From Argentina anserina (taxonomy: Eukaryota; Streptophyta; Magnoliopsida; Rosales; Rosaceae): DNA of 64,000 bases. Where the stretch lies: assembly GCF_933775445.1 (NCBI RefSeq), contig NC_065874.1:27474501-27538500 (forward strand), written 5' to 3'. Under the pieces are notes generated by a model, which saw only the letters and a list, made by a program, of their open reading frames with translations, ran no database searches and was not told the origin of the DNA. Shown here piece after piece: positions 24,533 through 35,255 of the stretch. Position 1 is the stretch's first letter, and each line of letters begins with the position of its first letter. A program made the translations under genes and the position numbers.

Positions 24533-26520
24533 CTTCTAAAGATAGTATTCCTAATTAATTTCTTTTTCTGGTGCTTTTTCTCTGGGTCACGATAATATTC
24601 GTTTCCAACAATTCTAGTCAATAGTTTTCCCGCCATATTCCTTTCGTGGATGAAAATGACGATATTAGTAGGGCACCCCTTGGTCAGTACGTACTTCTGC
24701 GTATCTTTTACTCGAGATCGAGCTTGGACTGGCAAAATCTAAAAATAAAATCATCATGTTCACATTTGACACTCCATCTTCCGTTTATATTTCATTCAAA
24801 TGAATTAATTCATACATATAACTGAATTAGATGGAAATGATCGATGATGTTAGTATTAAATTAATGAGTTAATTTAGGGTTTAGTTTTTAAAAATACAAT
24901 CATGAATGATGATGTTATTAGGGGGTTGATCATTACAACATAAACAGTTTACTATATATCTTAGAAAAACAGCGTACGTACTTTGTACAAGGTCACTTTG
25001 TATATTTGAGACTTTGTGTAATAGGGTACCATAGTCCATAGGATTTCTAGAGTGATTCCATGATCGATCATATACGTAGCATCCTTATGGCCGGATGAGT
25101 TTTTTTCTACATTATTAGTTTATTACGTACCTACATTTTCAATTTTTAATGGATTATCACCCGATTGATTTATGTTACTTAATTATTCTACATGATCGAA
25201 TAACACCAAAGTCTAAATTAAACTTGGTTAATCATGTCTTAAACTATATAATAAAACCCAAGATTCAATCTTTAATTCCTCCTCATTACCAAATAACCCA
25301 GAAGACTATATTTTTTGTGTGAAACTTGTACTATCCTTTATTGTTCCATTCATTCATTCATTGACAGTAGTCAGAAAACAGAGTTTAATCTAGTGGGTGT
25401 GAACTCTATGAGAGGAGGAAGGGTCAGATATCCAAAACTGGGTCTGAAATTACTTTATTTTTTTTACAGTCACAGAGCCTATTAGTATATACTTCTGAAT
25501 TTTGGGTGCACTTACATATATTTCGTATACTTGGTAAAAAAAAAAAGATTACTAAAAGGTGCTATTAACTAAAATAACTCTGTATATGATTCTAGAATTG
25601 CTTTGAGCCATAGAAACACTTATTTCTGTTGTAATTATATGCGTGTTCGTTTGAGCACCAAAACATCAGAAGTTGGAAATGTATTATAAACGTGTTGACG
25701 TCCCATACGTGACACTTATGTGACGTACTTTAAACTAAAGGAAGAGAACGAAAAACGCGGTATTAATCTCTTGTGTCATTTTGAACTTCACTGTCATCAT
25801 CACTAGTAGCTGAAAAACTAAAGTGGATAACCCCAAGTTCTCTACTTGGTTTCAACAGCAATTAGATATTTAATATTCTGGTGCCGGCTGAAATTAAATT
25901 CTTTTTTTATAGCACGCAAACGTATAGCGTCTCTTTTCTTAATCTAATTTATTTAGGGAATATTAGGCAAATTAGACACAAATCTCTAAAACAATTCTCA
26001 GGTTTCCGGCCTTCTTCAATATTTCAACAAATCATATATCGGTGCTGATTAATTTGAGTACCAGAGAATCCAAATTCAGAGTCAAGGTTGCAGGTTGATG
26101 TTTTTTGGTTGGTCAAAGATATATATATATCTGGCATTTTGGTGTGAAAGGAAAACATGTGTCAGTACAAACGGGTCCAGAAACCCAAGCTGCATGATGA
26201 TGATGCGTGACTATGGCCAATATAGGTAGGGGAATGGCTTTGCATAGATTTTAGTAGGGTTTAAGGAAAATAAATAAAAACTAAAGTTGGGGTCTTTCTC
26301 ACATACGCGGATCCCTATGGGATATATGCTGGGGTGCTCTCCAGCGTTGCTTGTTTACCAAGTTATTAAATGTACAATATATAACACAAAAACTCGAGGA
26401 GTAATTAAACTGCAAAACTTGGCCACAAACCAGCTGCTACGCCTTCTATAAAATCCCGCCCGCCTTACTCAAATTATTCTCAAGCTTTTGTTTTTCCTCT
26501 CCATCTTCAGGCCTCCCACC
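24533..26520 (+). repeat. Segmental duplication, copy 1 (partner 35,256-36,592)
   Basis: Three blocks match copy 2. Block 1, about 24,533-25,040, is direct (CTTCTAAAGATAG..., CGTTTCCAACAATTCTAGTCA, GTAATAGGGTACCAT). Block 2, about 25,480-26,055, matches about 35,830-36,425 in reverse (for example GGTGCACTT...TATACTTGGT, AAACATCAGAAGTTGGAAATG, TTTCAACAAAT.ATATATCGGTG). Block 3, about 26,392-26,520, is direct again (ACTCGAGGAGTAATT, CAAGCTTTTGTTTTTCCTC). Non-matching parts lie between the blocks. The block leads into the promoter of gene B. Confidence 0.85.
26412..26454 (+). promoter_or_regulatory. Gene B promoter: GCAAAACTTGG box and TATA box
   Basis: GCAAAACTTGG at 26,412-26,422 and TATAAAAT at 26,447-26,454 give the same order as gene A, with about 24 bases between them. 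A CT-rich leader with no ATG runs to 26,592. Confidence 0.65.
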
Positions 26521-26591
26521 TCCAACCTCACTTCTCAAGCTCTTTTTGTTCTCCTCTACATCTTCAGAGCCTTCACAACCAAACTCCATCC

Positions 26592-26729
26592 ATGGAAAAC
26601 TCAAACTCCCCAACCAATCTTTCCCCAAATCAAAGCCACCTTCCACCCAAGAGAGGGCAGATCAAGATGAAGATCTTGAAGGGCATGTTCAAGTTGCTGG
26701 CTTCCATGGCCTGTAGGCAGCGCGCTTGA
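26592..26729 (+). CDS. Small protein B (45 aa), RG-x-I/V-K family, shortened
   Basis: The first ATG after the TATA box opens a 45-codon frame: N-terminal MENSNSPTNLSPNQ, then LPPKRGQIKMKILKGMFK (residues 17-34) and LLASMACRQRA to the stop. At DNA level the match to gene A continues past the stop (GAGCTCATGAGCTCCGGCCCTCAGACC against A's TTGAGCTCCAACCCTCAAACTCC), so B seems to have lost the Ser/Pro tail through a premature stop or frameshift. It may be a shorter working protein or a young pseudogene; an intact promoter and core favour the former slightly. It is not flagged by size-limited gene finders. No signal peptide or membrane segment. Function unknown. Confidence 0.62.
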   Translation: MENSNSPTNLSPNQSHLPPKRGQIKMKILKGMFKLLASMACRQRA

Positions 26730-27384
26730 CGATAGAAGGTAGGGAGCTCATGAGCTCCGGCCCTCAGACCAACCCGACACGTACGGACGTACCCCAATTG
26801 GCTCAATTGATCGAGGTTCTTGTGAGAATCGACTTCTGGATCTGTTATGATGTTAGGTGGTGTGCATTGTAATTTCAAATTTCTAGCTTTATTCTTTATG
26901 TTTCATCGTCTTAGTGTTTTTGTGAGCTGAGGGAGTGAGGGGTCGTTGATGGAGCCATGAGAGGGTTTGTAATTTTGTTTAACTACTAGTAACTTTCCCT
27001 TTTTGACATCTAAAATTTTAGATGTTCTGGAGTACGTTCTGGTTGAAATCATTGAATATCTGAGTAAAGATGACAGCGTGAAATTTTGTATTGCGCGCAG
27101 TAATTAAAAGTTAACTACGTATCAATCAAATTCTTTATTTTCGATCAACATGCAGTACGTGATTTAATGTAGTTAATTTACCAGATTTTGGTGCAGGTTG
27201 GCTAATTTCGTGTATTCTAGCTTATTGGGATAGCGTGTTTTAGAATAAGTGATGATCAGCAGTTACTCAGTTAGCTGCTTAATTAATTCGGGTTGAAAAG
27301 GGCTGATAAGTTGTAAATGGGGTATGGCAGTCTGAGAAATATTCCTTCAAAGTTGAAAACAAGTATATATTAGAGGTAAATAAT
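26730..27384. other. 3' flank of gene B, no gene
   Basis: Contains the presumed 3' UTR of gene B and AT-rich spacer. Nothing else is recognised. Confidence 0.45.
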
Positions 27385-27560
27385 GGAAGATTAATTAAAC
27401 CCTAAACTGAGAAAGCGGTCCAAATAGACCCCTAAAAAAAGCTTTAAAGCTTCGAAAAGGATATCGTCTTTGTAGCTGCTAGGTCAAGTTCAATTGAATT
27501 TCCGTTCCATTTTCCGTTCAATTCCTGACTGACCAGTCAATTATTTTCCGGCCGGCTGCG
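27385..27560 (+). repeat. Inverted duplicate of 14,068-14,232
   Basis: Plus strand shows GGAAGATTAATTAAACC, AGCTTTAAAGCTTCGAAAAGGATAT, CTAGGTCAAGTTCAATTGAA and TTTTCCGGCCGG, each matching the reverse complement of the block near 14.1 kb. Confidence 0.7.
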
Positions 27561-28114
27561 TCGTTAACTGACAAACTCGATCAGTGGGAAAACACAATTA
27601 AACACATCGTCCCTACATGCTCCCTACAACGATGTAACTCTTTTGAGTGGACTGCATTCATATGCATGGTGAGATTTTTCTCCTCGCGTGCGTGCTGTAG
27701 TGTTATGTGTTCACACACTTACATTCATTTCTCCCTTCAAATTATTCTTCATATAATTAAGGCAAACTCCAACCCGGACAAGGGTGTATATAGCCCCTCA
27801 AATTGGCTTTTTCTATCTCCAATCCAAGGGGTCATGCCAAATTTAAAAAAAAATTCAAGGGGCTATAATGCCAAAAGGGCTATTTACTCTGTGGGGTCCA
27901 TTTATGGCTTCAAAATCAATTTCTATTAAAATTTACAATTGAAATTAAACATCAAATTTGAAATTAAAATTATGAAATAAGAACATAAATAATATCATGG
28001 TTTCTATTAAAGAAAATAGTATTGTGATACCATACACTTAAAATACATTATACAATATTATTAAAATAACATTATAGCCTTAAGGATTGGAGATGACCAA
28101 AATTATAGCTCATA

Positions 28115-30029
28115 CCAAGGACTTAAAAAACAAAATTATTGCCGATATTTTGGCGATAATTTCGATTTTCTCGCCTAAGGATATATCATTTATATACCAG
28201 TTTAATTTCGTCCGATATTTTCAAAATGAATTTTTTACAAACAATACACAAACTATAGGCCACTAAAAATTTCTATACCTCAAGTTATTTAACATAAATT
28301 TAAGTACACAAACTTAGAATTTCAATCCACTAATAGCACACGATGTCAATAACCCCATTAACAAGAGCACCTCATGGCATAATTTGAAGGATAATTTCGA
28401 CTCTTCGAACCTTAATATGCAGAGCACCTAATTCTCTACCTCTCTCACTCTAGGCACCATCATCTCCATCCCTCGCACAATGCAGCAACACTGCAACACC
28501 CCATCCTTTTCATCATTAGTTTTCTCCATAGCACAAATTCATCAAATTTCTCCGACATATCATTCGGTTAAACCATAAAGCTACCAAAACCCCCAAATAT
28601 CGTAAAACCGGATTTCCCTGGTGCTCCAGATAAGAAAGCTACCAAAAGCAGAAAAGCCCCAAGCCACTGAAAAACCTTAAATCTACTTCAACGGATTATG
28701 TGGTTCCAAACGATCTCTGAGAACAGTCTTAAAAGGAAGAACAATATAAGGACGCACGCAAAGGCTAAAACTTCAAGTTCACAAGATCAGAGCAAAACAA
28801 AACAACCTTAAAGATGAGAACGAGCCTGAAGAAGGAGAGATTGTCAGCGACGGTGACAAGCGGACGAGTCATTGGCATCTTAAATTGATCTACATATCGA
28901 GTTGAAGTATGTATCGGGGTGATATAAAATTAATGTTGAGTTTTGGTTGGTGTGGATATGGAAAGTGGAGATCTGGTGCTTGTGGTGAGAGGTGTTTGAG
29001 TCTAGTGAGAGAGAGATGGAGCTTGGTGCAAGTGCAAAAATTGACTAAGACAAATTTACCCCTCAATCTTACACCATTATTAACGTCGTAAACTGAAATT
29101 AGATCGAGTTTGAAACTTGATGTACAATAGCGTATGTTTTCAGAGTTAATGTACTGAAATGCATAGTGGCCCAAACTTCATGTATGGTTTCCAAAATTTC
29201 CCCTTTTCGAAATAAAGTGTTTATATCGCGATATTTTTGAAATTATTAAAAAATATCGCGATATAAACACGTTCAGCACGCGTCATGACCACATTCCGCC
29301 ACGTGTCGCCACCACAAATTAAAATTCAAACATGTTTTTGAGGGTTATTGGATGCCTAATCACGTGGTTAGGCACCCAATGACCTTACCATCTCAACCAA
29401 ATCATATTATTATTCTTCTATGCAATTTTTATGATAGATACCATCTTACAAATAAATTTTGATAAATTGTCTAATCCCAACTAATTTTACTAGTTTCTTT
29501 TTTCCTCCCTTATTACTAATTTTAAGTAAGTTGTTAGCTAATTTTTAATTTCTTTCCTTTGTTAACTTTACTATACTATAAATACATAAAAAGATGTAAT
29601 GCATTGTTGCACCACTACTATTTCATTTGTTCTTCTTAAGATTTTTCTTCCACTTACTTATTGTCATATAAATTGATGATGAGTTTATGAGAGAAACTGA
29701 ATAATGCATTATTCACTCTATTCTTTTCAAGTCAATTAGATGTTTATACTTTAAAATCAGCTTTTACGAATTCTCGATGGTTGTTTCATCTCAAATCATT
29801 ACAATTACTTATAGACTAAAAATTATAAAATATTTTCTTATGAAATATAGTAGATAATTGATTAAAGAAACATCTCTCAAAATTACATATAAAATTTCCA
29901 TGTTTTATTTAAATTTCTATCAAATTTTTAAATTATTTTTCAAAATCGATATTTTTCCGATATATCCGTTGAAATTTCCATTTTTTTAACCCTCGATATT
30001 TCCGTAATTATCGATATTTTAGTCCTTGG
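28115..30029. mobile_element. Nested non-coding element with CCAAGGACT ends and ATATCG-rich tips
   Basis: Ends are CCAAGGACTTAAA on the left and, in reverse, CCAAGGACTAAAA on the right. Both tips carry repeated CGATATTTT or ATATCG motifs over 100 or more bases. Flanks share TCATA or ATCATA, but I could not settle an exact TSD, so the superfamily is open. A long perfect hairpin lies at 29,217-29,270 and a second imperfect inverted repeat at 29,347-29,380 (ATTGGATGCCTAA...TTAGGCACCCAAT). Frames at 28,890-29,174 have no family motif. Confidence 0.6.
29217..29270. repeat. Perfect 22-bp inverted repeat (hairpin) with ATATCGCGATAT core
   Basis: The arm GTGTTTATATCGCGATATTTTT at 29,217-29,238 is the exact reverse complement of 29,249-29,270, with a 10-base loop. 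Each arm also contains the palindrome ATATCGCGATAT. It could form a stable hairpin in single-stranded DNA or RNA. Confidence 0.9.
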
Positions 30030-30117
30030 ATCATACTAATCATGCTAAAGATGATTTTCAGAGGCTAAAATTTAGCCCGACGGCTATTTATGGCCCTTAT
30101 AGTTGGAGTTGGCCTAA

Positions 30118-30412
30118 TAACTAATTAGATACATCATGATTTATATCTTCTATTCGATCAAATGCGTGCGCCTGATACTGATCATCGATGATATGATTAG
30201 GTTACTCTAGTACTAATCACACACTGTAATTGGCTTCAAATATGCATTCAACGAATATTGTCGATCAATATATATATTAGCCTACACATGAAAACTAAAT
30301 TTTGAAGTACAAATTGATGTTATTTTGTTCTTATTATTCATTCAAACAAAAGGAACCAGGAAATTCTCTCTAATCCCAATATTCTTCATCACAGCTGGCA
30401 TTATGTGCACCA
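30118..30412. other. Non-coding spacer
   Basis: AT-rich, no gene or repeat recognised. Confidence 0.45.
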
Positions 30413-30625
30413 TGTTAGCACAGCTCATGGCCTTGCTATATTAGTCAAATAAGATGAGATTTGGAGAACGAATTTTCTGATATCTATTCATCTCACACTG
30501 GAGACTACATAAAGAGAATATATTATACTACAATCATACGTACTACGTACTACCATATACAGAATAGATAAGTATTAACTACATGATGTACATTCCTAAA
30601 TTACATGTTATGACTCATGCTAACA
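30413..30625 (-). repeat. 3' LTR of the minus-strand Ty1/copia relic (213 bp)
   Basis: On the minus strand it begins TGTTAGCATGAG after the purine-rich AACTTGAAGTGGAG and ends GTGCTAACA, so the tips are inverted (TGTTAGCA and TGCTAACA). It lies directly downstream of the RNase H part, as expected for a copia 3' LTR. No matching 5' LTR was found near 33-34 kb. Confidence 0.72.
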
Positions 30626-30683
30626 CTCCACTTCAAGTTAGCGCATATACATCAATCATGTGATTCATGTCTAACTTGCTAAG

Positions 30684-33040
30684 TCAGTCATAAAACGCCT
30701 TCTTAGAAACTCCTTTAGTGCGTATATCTGCAAGCTGCTCTTCAATATGAACAAAATGGAAGCTAATCATCTTTGCATCTAGTTTCTCTTTTATGAAGTG
30801 ATGATCCACCTCCACGTGTTTAGTACGATCATGATGTACTGGATTTTGTGATATATCAATTAATACTTTGTTGTCACAATACAATTGCATAACTCTTTTC
30901 AACTTAACACCCAAATCACGTAGCATATTTCTCAGCCACAACAATTCACACACTCCATGAGCCATACCTCTATACTCAGCCTTAGCACTCGATCGGGTCA
31001 AAACTTTCTGCTTATTACCTTTCCATGTGACAAAATTACCTCCCATAAAGGTAAAATAACTTGATGTCGACCTCCTGTCGTTAATATTTTCAGCCAAGTC
31101 TGCATATGTAAAGCCACTAACCTCAAGAATGTTGTTGTGTTTAAAACACATTACTCCTCTCCATGAAGTTAACTTCACGTACCTCAAAATTCTCACAACA
31201 ACATCCATGTGACTCTCACTTGGATTATGCATGAATTGACTCACTACACTACATAAGAAATATTTGGTCTAGTATGGGTCAAATAAATCAAGCGCCCAAC
31301 TAACCTATAATAGCGAGCTCGATCAGTTGGTGCCTGGTCTGCATACTTTGCTAGACGATGATTTTGCCCAATATGAGTGTCAATATGTGTGCAATCTAAT
31401 ATACTTGTCTCTGTAAACAAATCTAGTGTGTACTTCTTCTAACACAAGTAGCTCTCGTCTCTCCCCCTTACTCCCTCAATCCCTAAGAAATACTTGAGAT
31501 CACCCAAGTCCTTCATCTCAAACTCAGAAGACAATTATCTTTGTAGCCGATCCATCTCTCTATAGTATCATTACTAGTAATCACTATATCATCAATATAA
31601 TATATAAACAAAGCTACTACCTTCCCCTGCTGGTGTTTGAAAAATAGGGTATGTGTAGAACGAGAATCTGAAAACAAACGAGAATGCAGACACGTGTACA
31701 AATAAATGTAATTTATTGAATATCAAGCGCGGGGTTACAATTTTGGTGAACTCCTCTTATTCTATCTCCGTATGTGATTTGGCTCAAGGGTGACATGCAC
31801 TTGATCTTGAGGATTTGAGTTTGATTTGGATTTAATTTGATGAAGAACGAGCGATTTGGCCGCTTGATGATTCTTCGTGGACTTGAGTTTGGATTTGGAT
31901 TTGATGAAGAACGAGCGATTTGGTGGCTTGACGATTCTTCGTGGACTTGAGAGACTTCGGGATTTGTCGAGAATGATTCTTGCTCAAGTGATTTCTCTCC
32001 TTCTTCTCCAAGTCTCAAAAATCCTCTCTCTTCAAGTTGAAGGGGGTATTTATAGTGTCAAGGTTTCTATTTTGTAGAATATTTTAATGACACTAAATTA
32101 ATAAATTCTTTAATTGTATAATTAAATCAATATGTATTTTCTAATTAATTTAAAATTAGTTATTTTCATAACTAAATTAAACAGAAAATAACTGACTTAA
32201 TTATGACCGTTGAGAAATTTATTAATTTAATCAAAAGTCCGATTACCATTTCAAATCGTTAATGACATTCAATTTTCTGATGCAATTCGGAATCACGTAA
32301 CTTCGATTACGATCATCCGTTTATGTGCTGACACGAGTTTTATTCGAATCCGCACCAACTTTGTTGACTTTTGGGCCACGTGTGCAATTTTATCGGGTCA
32401 TTGGTCGATTTAATTATTTAATGAAGATAATTTACTTCATTAAATTTCATGTGTCTACAGTATGATCTGAATTACTCTAACTATAACCAATCTTCCAAAT
32501 GAACTATAAGAACCTCCCAAACCAGACATGAGGTGATTGTTTGAGATCATATAAAGACTTTCTCAATTTGCACACAAAATCACTAGAAGAGGTAGTTATG
32601 TGCCCTAGAGGAAGACTCATATACACATCTTTAGTTAACTCTCCATGAAAAAATGCATTCTTAACATCAAACTATCGAAGTGGCTAATTCAAACTAGCAG
32701 CAAATGAAAAGAGAACTCGGGATAGTGTTCATCTTTGCAACATGAGCAAAACTCTCATCATGATCAATACCATATGTCTGAGTAAATCCATTCATAAGAA
32801 GGTATGTTTTATACCGTCTTATTAATCCACATTATACTTCATAGTGAACATCTAACGACACCCTACAACTTTCTTGCCATGCGGTGGAGGCATAAGTTCC
32901 AAAGTATCATTTTTTTGTAATGTTTTGATGTCTTCCTCCAATGCTTTCCTTCACTTTGTATTCTCCAATGCATCATGCACTTTGTTAGGTACTAATACAA
33001 CAGAAATTTGATTCACAAAAGATTCATATAACTTTGATAA
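30684..33040 (-). pseudogene. Ty1/copia pol relic (RT and RNase H), split by a solo LTR
   Basis: Minus strand. The clearest part, 30,684-31,244, is copia RNase H (TRSSAKAEYRGMAHGVCELL, YCDNKVLID, RTKHVEVDHHFIKEKL, QLADIRTKGV), with GFTYADLAEN where a GYSDADWAG type is usual. Upstream, about 31,550-31,650 encodes the RT active-site region with YIDDIVIT. The 806 bp solo LTR at 31,654-32,459 then interrupts the RT codons, and 32,465-33,040 carries earlier RT motifs (DVKNAFFHGEL, VYMSLP, LYDLKQSP) with several stops and shifts. It is strongly decayed. A frame at 33,169-33,378 may belong to the integrase-RT linker but has no firm motif. Confidence 0.82.
31654..32459 (-). mobile_element. Solo LTR (806 bp) with 5-bp TSD GTATG inside the copia RT
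   Basis: Its ends are TGTAGA...TCTACA, fully inverted over six bases. GTATG flanks it at 31,649-31,653 and 32,460-32,464. Removing it and one TSD brings the RT codons back into register around SDHT and LFFKHQQ, which supports the limits. On the minus strand a TATAAATA box lies near 32,047-32,055, followed by a CT/GA-rich leader, so the LTR points leftwards. It contains a direct repeat of about 66 bases near 31,830-31,950 (GATGAAGAACGAGCGATTTGG twice). Confidence 0.88.
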
Positions 33041-34703
33041 TCTCATAGTGGACATATAGTTGGCTATTGGATATTTTGATTTGGCCTATAAACTAGGTTC
33101 GTTTCTTTTTTTTTTGGGGGAGGGGGCGGAGGTAGTTGACCTCTAGTAGACTTGTTTGGTAACACATATTACCTACTATCACTAGTACTATTGAATGGAC
33201 ATACCTCATATGAGTGATCTTCTACACTAGGACGTTGCTGATCAGGGGTATGAGTGATTACGGAAGAGGCAGTTGTGCTCTTAACTATTGGTTCTCCTTC
33301 TAGAACCTGGGTATCTGATGCTTCTACCTCTGGTGAAGCTTCTACCACTGCTAGTACCTGATTATCTGAAGTTTCCACCTCAAAATGAGTTTTGCTACTG
33401 AAGTCAAATTATCTCTGATAATGACTCATTCTGATTCCTCCTCTTTATCGTGTTACAACTCTTTGTAAGATGGTGTTTTTGATGGGGTTGTACGGTAGTG
33501 ATATTAGTATAGCATAGTCTAAAATTGATCACCCTTTGTCTAAGTAAGAAAAGACTAGGCTCAGCAAGCTTTGAAGAACAATGAATTCAAGGAAGCTCAC
33601 TGTTGTGTTCTTCCCGGCAACTATTCCTCATTTACAGTAATAGCCTGGTTTTCTGGTGCTTTCAATAAAGGGCTTGACAAGATGTACATGGTGTAGGAGC
33701 TAGAATAGTATGAGTTTTAGAAGAAGAGAAATTGACAGGGAGATATGTTGATTAAGAGTGGCGCGTATGAGTTTGGCATGTTGCAGAACTAAGGGTGTGA
33801 GATGAATTAGAACTAATAGAAAGCTAAAGATGTTTATGGGGAAGATAAAGAATGGCAAAAGAAAGGTATTGCTAAAAGGCTTGCTACCTCCCTCCCTCTC
33901 TCCCTCTATTCACCCTTTTCCTTAAGGGTAATATGTATTTATATACAGTTCTAGCAGCTAAGAGAATCTTAATTGAAGGTTTGTACTGCTGGTTAAAGAG
34001 CTAACTTGGTTAAAAACATGTATTGTATTTTATATTGCCTCTTGATATCGGGCTTTGTCTAAGGTTTATAAGACAACTTAGCAGATTTCAAGCCTTGAAA
34101 TCTGTTGTTGAGACTTGAGACAGGTTTGCAAGAATCTCTAATTTTGATGCTGGAAATATGCTTATATATGAGATTATATGTGTTTGATTGGTTATAAAGG
34201 ACTTGGGCATGAGCCAGATAATCAACACTAAAATAGTATTGTGGATAAGGGCCCAAATTATAATATCATATGAACAAATCGACAAACTCAAAGAACAAAA
34301 GTGCATAACAATAATTAATTTATCAAACTAAAAAAATCACCAAATCTGTCCAACAGAAATATCAACAAACTGAACAAATCATCGAATATCAATAATCAAG
34401 TAACCAACATTCAACAAATCGACATTCAAAAATGATAGAACAAATCGACAAATATCAGAGAACATAAGCATTGAACGAGTTGGGCACTTGGAATCACCGA
34501 ATCGCTCAGTTAGCTTACCTTCAGTTCTCAGCTTCTCGTTATCTCGTTTAGAGATGATGGGCAAATCGATGTGGCAGTGGCTGGTTTACTTGGCAGCGAA
34601 AGCCTTTTTTAATCTTGGCGGTGGCTCTGTTGCCGTTGAGATCAAGGGCCTCATCATTTGTTCTCCTCGTCTCACTCTCGGCATTAGGGAGATGGTAGCT
34701 ATG
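33041..34703. other. Non-coding spacer, possible further copia remains
   Basis: The first few hundred bases may still belong to the minus-strand copia relic. From about 33,500 to 34,700 I recognise nothing. A TC-rich stretch at 33,890-33,915 is the only marked feature. Confidence 0.4.
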
Positions 34704-34712
34704 GTGGATAAC

Positions 34713-34899
34713 CAAGGACGTAGCTACACACGGGACACGACCCATCTCAAATTATTAAAAAACTTATTTTTCTAGTTAAATTTTAGTGTTAAAATTTAAA
34801 ATTTAAATATTAGCCCACCCCAAATTTCTATATATAGTTCATAAATAATCGTAATTTTTTTTGTAGCCCAACCCATTATGAAATCCTAGCGCCGCCCTT
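34713..34899. mobile_element. 187 bp MITE, probably Mutator-like, with 9-bp TSD GTGGATAAC
   Basis: GTGGATAAC occurs at 34,704-34,712 and 34,900-34,908. Between them the ends are loosely inverted: CAAGGACGTAGCTAC on the left and AAGGGCGGCGCTAGG, read in reverse, on the right. A 9-base TSD points to a Mutator-type insertion. The interior is AT-rich and non-coding. Confidence 0.72.
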
Positions 34900-34908
34900 G
34901 TGGATAAC

Positions 34909-35255
34909 GATGACACATTCCTTGTGATTTCTGACCGATTCACTCACGCATGGATGAAAAGCTTAAGATCTAGTGGTTGTCGATGAAGTAGAGAAATCAA
35001 AGAATGAAAGAGAGTAAGAGACTAAATGAGGTAAGAGAGAATGAAAGAGAGAGAAGTAGAGCTAGACGAGCTCTTCAGACTTTTTGACATTAAATAGTGA
35101 AAGCCCGAGTCCAACCCGAAGAAAACAAAAGCCTTGCCGAGACCGTAAAAACCCTATAAATACCACTAAAAACCCAGATCCACGGGGCCGATTCGGGCAG
35201 GTTTCACCTGTTTTTTTTTTTTTTTTTACACTATCGGATTTTATGCCCACCCTTA
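34909..35255. other. Non-coding spacer
   Basis: Contains GAGAGTAAGAGA-type purine-rich sequence near 35,000-35,060 and a 16-base T run near 35,212-35,227. No gene recognised. Confidence 0.45.

Larger units (their letters stand above)
27761..30114. mobile_element. PIF/Harbinger-like non-coding element with TAA target duplication
   Basis: The ends are GGCAAACTCCAAC on the left and, in reverse, GGCCAACTCCAAC on the right (12 of 13 match), flanked on both sides by TAA (27,758-27,760 and 30,115-30,117). The inner ends also agree (TATAGCCCC and AATAGCC). A 3-base TAA duplication fits PIF/Harbinger. No transposase is seen. Most of its length is a later insertion (28,115-30,029); without that it would be about 440 bp, the size of a MITE. 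Confidence 0.7.

Noticed and set aside
31654..31690. TGCAGACAC at 31,685 as the LTR end
   Set aside because: That limit gives no TSD, whereas TGTAGA at 31,654 gives a perfect GTATG TSD and restores the RT register.
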